A stretch of DNA of 64,000 nucleotides from positions 723,501 through 787,500 of the forward strand of contig JAIWZP010000001.1 of NCBI GenBank assembly GCA_025201375.1. The letters run 5' to 3'. Made by a program: the position numbers and the translations under genes. This document shows, piece after piece, positions 1 to 9,668 of this stretch. The stretch is from Gongronella butleri. Lineage: Eukaryota > Mucoromycota > Mucoromycetes > Mucorales > Cunninghamellaceae. Under the pieces are notes generated by a model. That model was not told the DNA's origin and made no database searches. It was given only the letters and a program-made list of their open reading frames with translations. The stretch's first letter is position 1. The number at the start of each line of letters is the position of its first letter.

Positions 1-1282
1 GCACGACGCCTTGATCTTATCGCTTGCCGTGGGCGGGCGTTTCTTGGATGTGGGATCGATGCGCTCGGAAAAGAGTTCTTGCGAAATGAAGGAATCGCGC
101 GAGGACGCGGCCAAATCGAGCAAATCCTTGAGCAACGAGTCCTTGTTCTTGTCTGTCAGGCCATCAACATTGTACATGACGTCGCCTGCATAGTGCTTGA
201 TCAGGAATTTGTTGCCACGCGATTCAAAGTGCTGGTTGGACGACAGGAAGCCAAGGCGCTGGACAAACGAATTGTCAGCGGCGGAAGGATCGGCATGCGC
301 CGTGGCACACGCGTCATTGAGCGCGGCAAAGATGCCGGGCGGGCGCTTTTCTTCAATCAGATCGCAAACAACCTTGTTGTTGAAGAATTGGATGGGCGTC
401 CACTCAATCTGCTCGCGCACATACTCTTCTTGCTCGGCCTTGAGCGTCAATTCAATGAAGATCTGCTGCAATTTCTCATTGACATAGTTGATGCACAGCT
501 GCTCAAAGCTATTGTCGTCAAAAATCTCAAATCCATAAATGTCAAGCACGCCCACGAGCGTGCTCACATGCGACTGCGCCTGCAGCGACACATTGACACG
601 CGCAACAATCCATTCAAACAGACGCTCGTAAATCGCCTTGCTCAGCGCATCGCGCACCGCAGTCGCCTGCGTCATGTTCAAGGGCACTTCGTACACGCTG
701 CCTAAAAATCGAGGGAGAGAATTGAGCAAAAAAACAAAAAAAAAAAAAAAGATCGCGCTTTCGGTATTTTTGAATTTTTTTGTTTTACCTCGTCGGCCAC
801 CACGCTGCGTCTCCATAACACGGAAAGTCAGCGCCTTGCTGACAGCCTCGGCATCGACATCCATCAGGTAGGCAATGAAATTAACCACTATGATATATAT
901 TAGCGTGAGACGCACGCTTCTTTTTCTTTTTTCATTGTTTACCATCCAAATCGCCAACGGCGGCATTGCCGTCATCATTCTCGACAAACACCACGTTGCC
1001 GAGCCAAAGGACGATGGCCAGCATCTTGAAAATGGCATCTTGCTCGTGCTGCTGCAGACCAATGGTTTGCATGGCTTGCTAAAAATGCAAAAAAAAAGAG
1101 GGGATCAATGAGATGCACCTCTGTAAGCATTTTTTTTTTGTGCGTCCCTACCACCGTTTGCTGAAAGTCCTGGCGATCGTCAATGCCGTCCACATCCAGG
1201 CACTTGCTCTGACTGGTGTAAAGGTAGCTCTCGGGACCCTGCAAGCCAAATTGCTCTACAAAAGAGTGAGAATAAGCTTTTT

Positions 1283-1330
<48 letters not shown>

Positions 1331-2320
1331 TTTGTAATTGGCAGGTGCGGCCTTGGTGAGCTGGTAAAAGATGTGGAAATTGCGCTCGTTTTCGATTTGG
1401 CCAACGACACGATTTTTTTCGAGCAGATAATTGGTGATGACGGCACCCACAGGCTCGCCCTGCGGATTGAACTGGATCTCGAGATATTTGCCGTGTCTGC
1501 TGGAATTGTTGTTGCGCAGCGTCTTGGCGCAACCAAAAGATTCGAGCAGCGGGTTGGTCGCAAGAACCTAATTTTTTTTAAAAAAAAAAAAGTCAATGAA
1601 AATGGGCAAATTCGAACAAAAAAAAAAAATAGACGAACCATATCCTTGGTGCGTTGAATAGCACTATCACGACCACCAGATACTGCCGCAATGTATTGCA
1701 TGATCCGTTTGGCCGCCTCGGTCTTGCCAGCGCCAGATTCGCCACTAAAAAGAAGAAACGAGAAAGAAATGAGCCTATGGTTACTCATTTTTCCCCCTTT
1801 TTTTTTTGTACCTGATGATGATGCATTGATTCTCATTGTAGCCCTTCATATGATGATACGCAGCCTCGGCAATGGCAAAGACGTGCGGGGGCATTTCCAG
1901 CAGGTTCTTGCCCTGGTAGCTGGCGAGAATGTCGTCGGTGTAAATGCCAAGGTCGCGGAATGGATTGACACTGATGAGCACGTGGCCGATGTATGTCTGT
2001 TTTACAAACGGATTGCATGAGTGAAGCCCTCAATTCGCCGTCTTTTGCCCCCTTTTCTGGCTTTTTGGGGCATCTTACATAGATATCGCCGTTCTGCCAA
2101 CGCTTTTGCAGGTTGTCGTTGATAGCCTCGTTGGTGATTTTCGTCAGGAGGGTCATGTCGGCGACGCCGACCTGCTTCTTCTTGGCTGTATCCTTCCAGT
2201 CGGCTCGTGCAGGCCGGTTCGCCTTGATAGCCTTCTTGCCAAATTTCTAAAAACAGCGGCGTCAGCGAAAAACACGCCTTTTGAGCGCGTTTGTACAGGA
2301 TGGCCGTTGGTTACCTTCAT
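1..2320 (-). CDS. class I myosin heavy chain (motor domain, 3' part outside window)
   Basis: Actin-based motor of the fungal Myo3/Myo5 type, which acts at endocytic actin patches. Exons (minus strand, in order): 2315-2320, 2079-2246, 1812-1996, 1639-1744, 1330-1567, 1152-1255, 943-1078, 789-887 and 701 to beyond the edge; 581 codons are present. Exon 1 codes only Met-Lys. The P-loop GESGAGKT is at residues 121-128. Switch I (NNNSSRHGK), switch II (LDIYGFE) and the [14 protein letters not shown] segment follow. The Ser before VYEVP (about residue 349) is the TEDS-rule site that PAK kinases phosphorylate in this family. The N-terminal basic stretch followed by a [15 protein letters not shown] block is typical of amoeboid class I myosins. 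Neck, TH1 and SH3 regions lie outside the window. One donor (GTTCGT, at 1638) is off consensus. The intron at 1256-1329 carries a tract of about 43 A on the sense strand. Confidence 0.95.
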
Positions 2321-2564
2321 GAGTGGGATGGAACAGAGAAGAAAGAGAGGGTCCAAAAGGCGGGGCGGGGAAGGGCGGACTTTTTTTTAATTCTTGAAAT
2401 GGCCAGACGCGCCCTTTTCTTTCCCTTTTCTCTATTTTTCTTTCTTTCTTTTTCTTGTTGTTGCTGCTTCGTCCTTTTGTAGCTGTTTTCTTCCCCGCCC
2501 CCACCTCCTCTCTCGCTTTACACTTGTTCATTCCACCAAAAAATCTAGCACCTTTCTATTCACC
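2321..2564. promoter_or_regulatory. shared promoter between myosin-I and H2A.Z
   Basis: The two start codons face away from each other across 244 bp. The stretch is pyrimidine-rich on the H2A.Z sense strand. I see no clear TATA box. Both promoters must lie here or overlap; that is inferred from the geometry only. Confidence 0.6.
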
Positions 2565-3235
2565 ATGGTAGGAAAACACCCTTTTTTTGCACAACTTTGC
2601 TCAAACACGCCCCTTTGGACCGCCAAACACGCCTTACCTTTGCTATTGTCGACGTTTTGATGTTTATTTTCTCTTGTTTTGATGATAGGCCGATCAAGTT
2701 TCAGATGCCAGCAAGCAAGAGAAGCGGGACCATGCGCCCACCGTGTCGCAGTCGGCCCGTTCGGGTCTCCAGGTATAAAGAAAACCCCCACTTTTTCTTT
2801 CTTTTTTTTTTTTTTGCTTTATTGACTCGTGCTTTTGTGTTCATAGTTCCCGGTCGGCCGTATCCATCGCTACCTCAAGGCGCGAGGCCGCTCCCATGCT
2901 CGTGTGAGCGCCAAGGCCGCTGTTTACACCGCAGCCATCTTGGAATACCTCACGGCGGAGGTTTTGGAGTTGGCTGGCAACGCCACGAAGGATTTGCGCG
3001 TCAAGCGTATCACCCCTCGCCACTTGCAGCTCGCCATTCGGTAAATAAAAATAAAAAAAAAATAAACCACGCGACCCATCCCCCCTTTTTATTTTAATTT
3101 TTTTTCTCATTTTTTTTCTGCAGTGGTGACGAAGAATTGGACGCCCTTATCCGCGCCACGATTGCGGGTGGTGGTGTCTTGCCGCATATCCACAAGTCGC
3201 TCATCGGCAACACCAAAGTCGGCAAAAAGGTCTAA
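2565..3235 (+). CDS. histone H2A.Z variant
   Basis: Replacement histone of the H2A.Z family, placed in promoter-flanking nucleosomes by SWR1. Exons 2565-2567, 2689-2772, 2847-3040 and 3124-3235 give 130 residues. The start codon alone forms exon 1 and is followed directly by GTAGGA. The core reads [11 protein letters not shown], then [21 protein letters not shown], with the H2A.Z-typical [15 protein letters not shown], a [20 protein letters not shown] segment and a C-terminal [14 protein letters not shown]. The extended acidic-patch residues and the lack of an SQ(E/D) tail separate it from canonical H2A and H2A.X. An AATAAA-like A-rich stretch lies about 150 bp downstream. Assignment is certain at family level. 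Confidence 0.97.
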
Positions 3236-4178
3236 ACTCACACCCAGCAATCACGTTTTATCTCTTCCTTCCCCTCTGTGTCTCCGTGCTTCTCCCAAAA
3301 TCTCTACATTGATTTACCAGTTCCATGTGCGATGTTTGTCACTCGTCTTCCGCTTCGATTTGTCCTCATTTCCACAAGAAAAATAATAAAAAAATGAATC
3401 TCGTTGAATTGGGACGCGCATCTTCAGCCCACCCCCATTTTTTGTATCCCAATTTGAGCCAAGCGTGCTATCATGGCAACAGAAAAAAAAAAAAGAGACG
3501 CGGAGTTCTAACAAAGAATCAAAACTAGGTGGCCCATGCAAAAAGACCATGGCAAAGCTGGTGTTCACCGCGTCTCAGCGAACAATCGTCGCTTTTAAAG
3601 GCCATGCAACCGTGTCCATTCACTGCAACGCGGGCGTTTCTGTCCATAGAGCACGCGCAGATGGAGGTACACATTGCATGATGGCAGAGAAACAGCTCAA
3701 AACGAACTGATGGACGTTTTTTACGCGTTAATTTCGTTCCCGGTACGGTTTGCTGATCTTCAAACGACGTTCATCCGATGGCTCTTCACGTTTCGCTTTC
3801 ATTCGACCTCATCCAGACTCTTTGGTCTATTATTACCGGATGGCTCAGGCAGCACAAAGAAGAGAAAAAAAAAACAAGAATAACGCGTCGCTGTAGCCCC
3901 ACTCAGTCGATTTTGGTTTCGCAGTCACAGTCCATCTGGCACTTGTCACGCGCCAAATTCGAGCGAAGCAAAAATTGGCCACGTTGCCCTTCGTTTTGTG
4001 ATCGCATGACGCGTGAAAAAGAAGGAAACAACATGCGTGGCGTGTCAGACCCCAAAAAAAGCTCGTCGCCGAGACGAGCGGGGTACTTAATTTGGCAATC
4101 GCGATGACGAGGCCCGCATTGCGTATTCAATCCGCCCTTTTTCTTTGCCTTTCTGTGCCTTTCTTTCACCTTTTCTCC
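3236..4178. other. intergenic, no gene seen
   Basis: Between H2A.Z and the DeSI fusion gene. It has A-rich 3'-UTR-like sequence up to about 3500 and no spliceable reading frame that I can support. Several short open frames overlap on both strands but have neither family motifs nor matching splice sites. The last 150 bp, with a CT-rich stretch before the start codon, probably include the promoter of the next gene. Confidence 0.6.
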
Positions 4179-6561
4179 ATGTCCGGCGAGCCTGTCAAGC
4201 TTTACATTTACGATCTGTCGCAGGGCATGGCCCGCCAAATGTCGCAAGCCATGACCGGCAAGCAAATAGGTAAAAAGCAGGCTGTTTGAGAGGTATACAC
4301 GCGATCTCAAGGCCATTTTAACGAAAAATGCGATTTTTTAGACGGTATCTGGCACACGTCCGTTGTCGTGTTCGGCCACGAATATTACTATGGCCAGGGA
4401 ATTGCCGTTGACTCGCCAGGTAAGCCCGAAAAATACGCTCGACACGCAAAAAATTCATCTTTACCATTAAAAAAAAAGGGCAAACACATCATGGCAAGCC
4501 GATTGACATTGTTGACATGGGCACCACATATCTGCCTCTCGAGGTGTTTGTCGAGTACATTGATAATCAACGCGCTTTGTACACGTATGTCGTAACTGGA
4601 CTACAAAAAACGCGTCGTTCCGGCCGCTTATCTCCTATTTTTTTTTTTTTTAAAAAAAAAGTGCTGAAAAGTACCACCTGCTGGACTTTAATTGCAACAC
4701 ATTCAGCAACGACGTTTGCCAATTCTTGACGGGCGAGTCGATCCCTGCGCACATCACGTCGCTGCCAGCGGAATTTCTGCAGACACCCTTTGGGCAGTCG
4801 CTACTACCCATGATCGAGGGCATGTTTGGCCAGTCGCGCTTGTCCAATGGCGGCGCCAATGGCGTGTCTTCGTCCTCTGCAGCTGCGCCGCCCTCCCGCG
4901 ACGCTGCCGCGCTCTTGCAAGGCGTCTCGGCATCGGCCCTGTCTGGTGCACCCGCACAACCTGCGGAATACGCGCTCCAGACGGCGCGTGACGCCGCATC
5001 GCTCGACAAGATGATCCAAACATACCCTGCCGTCGCTGTCTTTTTCACATCCGCCACATGCCCACCGTGTCGCGTCATCAAACCAGACTTTGAGCGCCTT
5101 ATCCGCGACAAGAATCAGGGCGCACAGGCCATCCGCATCCTCGGCGTCATCGTCGACACCTCCGTCGCCTTTGACGCAGGTGCAAAGTACCAGGTCCGCG
5201 CGACGCCAACCTTTATGTTCTTCCACAAGGCCCAAAAGGTAAACAATGGCTACAGTTCAACAAGAAACATGCATTTTGAGCCGCTTTCTTATTTTTTTTT
5301 TTTTGTTTTAGACCGCCGAATTCCGCGGTGCCAACTTTGCCGAGCTGCAGAGCTCCATTGACTTGCTCCTGTTCACTGCCTATCCACGTAAGTTTGGCAA
5401 GGAAATGAAAGCAATGCCAAAAAGCGGGATGAATCGCGCTAAAACATGCGTTTTTCGATTTTTTTTTTAATTCAGCCCATCCACACCGCAAGTTACACCT
5501 GCGCGAAGTGTGTCAGAGCGATGCACGACCGATCCTGTACCAGCAGCCCAACAAGTTTGACGCGATCCATCGCAAATTGACGGCGCTTTTGGACCAAGAT
5601 GGCATCACGTTGGATGAAGCGCAAAACAAGACGCTGAGCAGCCTGCAGCAGGTCTTGGACGGCAAGGCGGTTATGCCCATGGATAATTGGCAGCAATTGG
5701 CCGGTAAGAATGGCGTGTACCAACTGGGAATATCTGTCTGACGCGCCTTTTTTTGTTCTTTCTCAGATACCATCAAGACAAAGCTCCCCATCGACCACCA
5801 ATTCCCCTTTTTGGACTTTTTCTCGTCATTGCTGCTTAGAGAGGAGGCCGGCAAATACTACACGACCAACAGTAAAATTCGAATTCACGCGAAAACGTAG
5901 AAAAGAGCAAATGTGGCTGATCTATTCTTTCCTTTTTTCTTCCTTTTTTTTTTTTGCTGCGGCAGGTGTTCTCTTGGCTAAATGGTTTGTTCTAGACGAC
6001 GCGACACCCAAGGCGACGTGGATGATGACGCTGCGCCTTGCGTGCAACGTGTTTTCGCACGCAGTGCTGACGCGGTCGGCATTCACGTCGGGAATGGCAT
6101 CTTCGCACCGCGCAGAGCTCACGCTGCTGCTTATCAACAGCCTGCTTGCCGAGGATCCCAAGGTCAGGCAAACCGCGGCGTCGCTCGCGTTCAATTGCAG
6201 CACCGTCGTCCTTGCCGATCGCGTCGCGCACGACAAGGGATCCACCGCCGCGACCACGGGGCCATCCTCTCCCGTGCCAGGCGACGAGACGCAGAACGAT
6301 GACGATTGGCACGTCGAGCTTGTGAGTGCCGTGACCGATGCGCTCGCCAAGGAAGATGATATCGACACCGCACACAGATTGCTTGCCTGCATCGGCAACC
6401 TGCTCTTCCTCGCTCCTGAAACAAGCACCGTTGCATCCCTGCTGGCCGCACTCGACATCAATGTCCTCCTGGAAACAAAGCGCGCCGCATGGAAGACGAA
6501 TACAAAGATGGTCGCGCTGGCTCGTGATGTTTCGCTAATCTTAGAGAACAGCAACGAATAA
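4179..6561 (+). CDS. PPPDE (DeSI-type) isopeptidase - thioredoxin - PUL fusion protein
   Basis: Predicted deubiquitinating or deSUMOylating cysteine protease fused to a thioredoxin fold and a Cdc48/p97-binding PUL domain. Exons 4179-4269, 4342-4419, 4479-4584, 4662-5238, 5312-5387, 5476-5703, 5767-5871 and 5966-6561 give 618 residues. The PPPDE domain (about residues 5-150) has the catalytic His35 in GIWHTS and Cys103 in DFNCNTFSND. Cys225-Pro-Pro-Cys228 forms a thioredoxin-type active site in a VAVFFTSATCPPC context. The C-terminal half has the helical pattern of PUL (FPFLDFFSSLLLRE and after). The domain order is known in fungal and other eukaryotic proteins. It suggests a link between ubiquitin-like modifier removal, redox state and p97. 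The substrate is unknown. Confidence 0.9.
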
Positions 6562-6585
6562 ATCAAGCAGCGATGCTTCCTAGAC

Positions 6586-6619
<34 letters not shown>

Positions 6620-7231
6620 GGCAACGACAGCTCATCAATTATGGATGAGCATTTCAATTGAGAGCAATTTACGCATGGAATAATTATTCTCTCGAAATTC
6701 ATCGTACCTCTTTCTCTTAAATCTGCTTTTTAGTTTTTTTTTTTTTTTTTTTTGCGAAGTGGTCCAGTGGTGGCTTTCATTGATCGACGCTTTGTGCTAT
6801 GCGAGCCGTTCGCGAAAATCAAGCCTTCGCAACGCAGATGCCATGTGCGTCGTAAATGCATTGGAAAACGACCACGCTACTATGAAAATGCTCCAAATCG
6901 CTAGCTTCTTGATAACCACCAGTCGAACGCTATTTTCATTTCTCAACACGCTACTACTGTAGTTGAGACTAAAAATACTTGCTGCACGTTTTACGTGCAA
7001 CGGGTCTATTCACGTCAGAAAATTCAAAAAAAAAAAAAATGCCAAAATGGTCCAATTCCAAGTTTATTGCCGTTACAATCATTGCCTGGATGGCAATTTG
7101 ATCCAGTTTTCCTTCATGAAAATATTATGAATTAAAAAAAAAATGGAATGGACGTAAATGAATGGGTAAACGCGTTTATTTGGTTGCACTGTTTGTAAAC
7201 ACTATTGAGGTTCTCCATTCAATACAAACGC
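6562..7231. other. intergenic with a 32-nt T tract
   Basis: Holds the 3' end of the fusion gene, a run of T at 6587-6618 and shorter T runs near 6735 and A runs near 7027 and 7134. No supported gene. The plus-strand TTTATT at 7175-7180 reads AATAAA on the minus strand and could be the polyadenylation signal of the small secreted gene that ends at 7232. Confidence 0.55.
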
Positions 7232-7504
7232 TCAACTTCTTTGGCATGCCAGAGAATGACATTCGAGAAAGCAAGCAATTGGAGGAGTTCCTGGTGCGGG
7301 ATTTGGTGCGCCGCCGCACTTCGAGCTTGTACAGCCTCGATATTCCTGCGCATACCTGGAGTTCATTTGGCAATTGGGTACATTTAGAGGTACACCAGGA
7401 GCAGGTGGCCCGCGGACCGTCAATTTAATGGGCTCGTTGTCCATGGGTTCAGCAGCAGCCATGGCAAAGGCTACAAAGACAATTGAAAGGAGGAATGAGC
7501 GCAT
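7232..7504 (-). CDS. small secreted cysteine-rich protein, unknown function
   Basis: Single-exon frame of 90 residues starting at 7504. The first 18 or so residues (MRSFLLSIVFVAFAMAAA) form a clear signal peptide. The mature part has six cysteines (NVPNC, RGC, SKC, IAC, LEC, LAC), enough for three disulfides, with Pro/Gly-rich linkers and no second hydrophobic segment. A TATAAAA box on the minus strand (7578-7584) lies 74 bp upstream and an AATAAA on the minus strand (7175-7180) lies about 50 bp downstream, which supports a real transcription unit. I recognise no family. Effector-like or cell-wall roles are possible for such proteins but are not shown here. A downstream exon cannot be excluded. 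Confidence 0.55.
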   Translation of the reverse strand: MRSFLLSIVFVAFAMAAAEPMDNEPIKLTVRGPPAPGVPLNVPNCQMNSRYAQEYRGCTSSKCGGAPNPAPGTPPIACFLECHSLACQRS

Positions 7505-8223
7505 GATTTCTTGATATATGACTAACTTGAGGAGCACGAGTAGACAAACGACCTTCTTTCGCAAAATTAGACAGCCCTTTTATAAAGTGCGTGGATGCTC
7601 CAAAAATACAGGTGGGAGCTCGATTACAACTCGTTCCAATTCCTTGCATAGGGGTAAAAGCAGGGTGAACTTGCATCGCTTTTGCCAAAAAATGCACAAG
7701 AGCCACGAAAATCTCAGTATCTAGCATCATACAAAGTCTCCTATTTCACGGTGCATGCTGCAGCGAGATAACTTTATTAGCCCTGAGTGGTTTTCAGGAG
7801 TATTTGTTTTTAGCAGGTCGCAATTTTACTGTGGCGAAAGAAAAGGAGAGAAAGGAGAGCTTTGTGGGTGTCATTTTCTTCCACACATATGAGACCGTCT
7901 TCTTCTGATTTTGTGAAATGACGGAAGAAATAAAAAGTGCACGATTGTTCCAAGATGATACGCGAAAGGTGCTTACAGAAACAAGTTGCCGCTCGCCAAA
8001 TATCGAATTGTATTTTTTTTTTGGAATACGTACACGCATCAACGACCAGTATGATAAAGTGGAAGACGACACAGTTTTTTGCTCAAACAAAAGACGGTTT
8101 TATTAGGAGACACGCGCAAGGGTGCGTAAAAGCAACCACAAGCAAGATTTAAAGAAAAAAATACATATGATACAGTAGGATGACACGCGATGAAGACGCA
8201 CAAAGAAACGCAAAGCATTATTT
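7505..8223. other. intergenic, no further gene seen
   Basis: Upstream of the secreted gene and downstream of the NmrA-like gene. Apart from the TATA box above, I see only short overlapping open frames without motifs. The right end is the 3'-UTR of the NmrA-like gene. Confidence 0.55.
7578..7584 (-). promoter_or_regulatory. TATA box of the small secreted gene
   Basis: Minus-strand TATAAAA, 74 bp upstream of the start at 7504. Confidence 0.55.
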
Positions 8224-9150
8224 TTATTGGATAAAACCATATTTTTGGACAAACGCGTCCTTGTTGGCCGTGAGATACTCTTCAAAGGTCTCTGGATTGC
8301 GGCCGAGCAAGATGTGCAATTTGGGCGTGACGGCGATGGAGCTCGGGTCGATTTGGGCAGCCAGATCCATGATGAAGCGGTACGGCGCGAAACCGGCGAG
8401 CTGCGCGTGGACGCGGTCGAATTTTTCCTGCGGGCTGATCACCTTGTAGCCAATGGGTTTGCCGAGAAGGCGCTCATAGATTGCCTGGCGGTCCTTGCCG
8501 GTGACAACGTCGCCCACAAGGTCGTATGCGGTGTCGCCGTGCTTTTCCATGTCGTCCAAGAGCAAATTGGCCGCGACCTCACCCACATCGCGTGGCGAAA
8601 TCACCGCACGCGTCACATCCGAGGGCACAATGTCGACAATGGCACCGTCTTCCGCCAGGTGGAACGGGCCAAGGTAGTTGCTCATAAAGGAATAAGGCCG
8701 AATGGCGACAAAATACGTGTCGTCGGGCCGGTCGATCTGCTCGGCAATCAGCTGCTCCGATCGGTAGTGCCCATAGACAATGTCGCTCGAGCGCCAGTCA
8801 CCAAACGCGTTGAGTCCCGCCGAAATGTTCACAATCTGCTTGATGCCCGCTTCATACGCGGTTTTGGCAATGTCAACGCGCAATTTCACCATGTCCTTGC
8901 CACCAGGCGGCACATTGAGGAACAGACGCGTGTGGCCCTTGATCGCCTCACGCAGCGCCGCCGTGTCGCTCAGGTCGCCCTGCACCGTCGCAATCAATGC
9001 ATGCTTGTCCGCCGGAAACGCCTTTTTCGCGTTTTCCGCGTTTCTTGTGTACAGGGTCACGCCCACGCCCTTGTCCAGTAGCGCATTAACGGCAGGCACG
9101 CCAACGTTGCCAGTGCCACCGACAAAAAAGATTTTGGAATCAATCGCCAT
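8224..9150 (-). CDS. NmrA-like/atypical SDR NAD(P)-binding protein, copy 1
   Basis: Intronless, 308 residues. The N-terminal Rossmann motif FFVGGTGNVGVPAV follows the GxxGxxG pattern of atypical short-chain dehydrogenases of the NmrA/HSCARG group. Later landmarks are a TVQGDLSDTAAL acidic loop, IKQIVNISAGLN and a proline-rich substrate lobe ending in GRNPETFEEYL. The usual SDR YxxxK pair is not evident, so it may bind NAD(P)H as a redox sensor or act as an isoflavone-reductase-like enzyme. The start at 9150 was chosen because the frame upstream is only poly-Lys from an A tract in the leader. A minus-strand TATAAAA box (9236-9242) lies 86 bp upstream. A clear paralogue is at 30873-31790. Confidence 0.9.
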   Translation of the reverse strand: MAIDSKIFFVGGTGNVGVPAVNALLDKGVGVTLYTRNAENAKKAFPADKHALIATVQGDLSDTAALREAIKGHTRLFLNVPPGGKDMVKLRVDIAKTAYEAGIKQIVNISAGLNAFGDWRSSDIVYGHYRSEQLIAEQIDRPDDTYFVAIRPYSFMSNYLGPFHLAEDGAIVDIVPSDVTRAVISPRDVGEVAANLLLDDMEKHGDTAYDLVGDVVTGKDRQAIYERLLGKPIGYKVISPQEKFDRVHAQLAGFAPYRFIMDLAAQIDPSSIAVTPKLHILLGRNPETFEEYLTANKDAFVQKYGFIQ

Positions 9151-9188
9151 GAGAAAAAAAAAAATGAAAAAGATAAGTCGTTGTGTGT

Positions 9189-9189
<1 letters not shown>

Positions 9190-9225
<36 letters not shown>
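9190..9225. repeat. 36-nt T tract (sense A tract in 5' leader)
   Basis: Uninterrupted T run on the plus strand between the TATA box and the start codon of the NmrA-like gene; it reads as A on the sense strand. Confidence 0.9.
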
Positions 9226-9235
9226 CACTGGGAGG

Positions 9236-9242
9236 TTTTATA
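9236..9242 (-). promoter_or_regulatory. TATA box of NmrA-like gene copy 1
   Basis: Minus-strand TATAAAA, 86 bp upstream of the start at 9150. Confidence 0.6.
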
Positions 9243-9668
9243 CTTATTTAAGGATGAGAATCGCGTGATCCAGGTCTCACAGAGGACTGGACTTTCCTAG
9301 ACATAAGCGTGGCAATGGATGGACTTCCCGGTGACACCAAGATGTTCCTCTTTTAGGCATTTTCGAGTGCCTCCCATTGGCCATTGCGCCTCGTTTATGC
9401 ACAAATCGAGCATTGCAACCGAGTTTGCGTCAACACCTTGTTGCAATGTGATTTGCTCCAAGGACAATTGAAACAAACATTGATTTCAAAAAGAGGAAAG
9501 TGCTTTATTTACGAGAGATAGATGAGAAAAAAAAAAGAAACGAAACGAAATGGATGGCCGAGGACGCGCACCAGGTTGCTTTGCGCGTGCTCCGTGAGGG
9601 CGCGATGTGGCAAGTCCGCATGAGCGCGCCAAATTTTCTGTGATTTTCCATCCTCTTCTTTTCTTTTT
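9243..9668. other. intergenic, no gene seen
   Basis: Region between the NmrA-like promoter and the stop codon of the anillin-like gene. No coding evidence on either strand. Confidence 0.55.

Noticed and set aside
6755..6800. tRNA-like A box (GTGGTCCAGTGG)
   Set aside because: No B box at the right distance and no cloverleaf can be formed with the downstream sequence.
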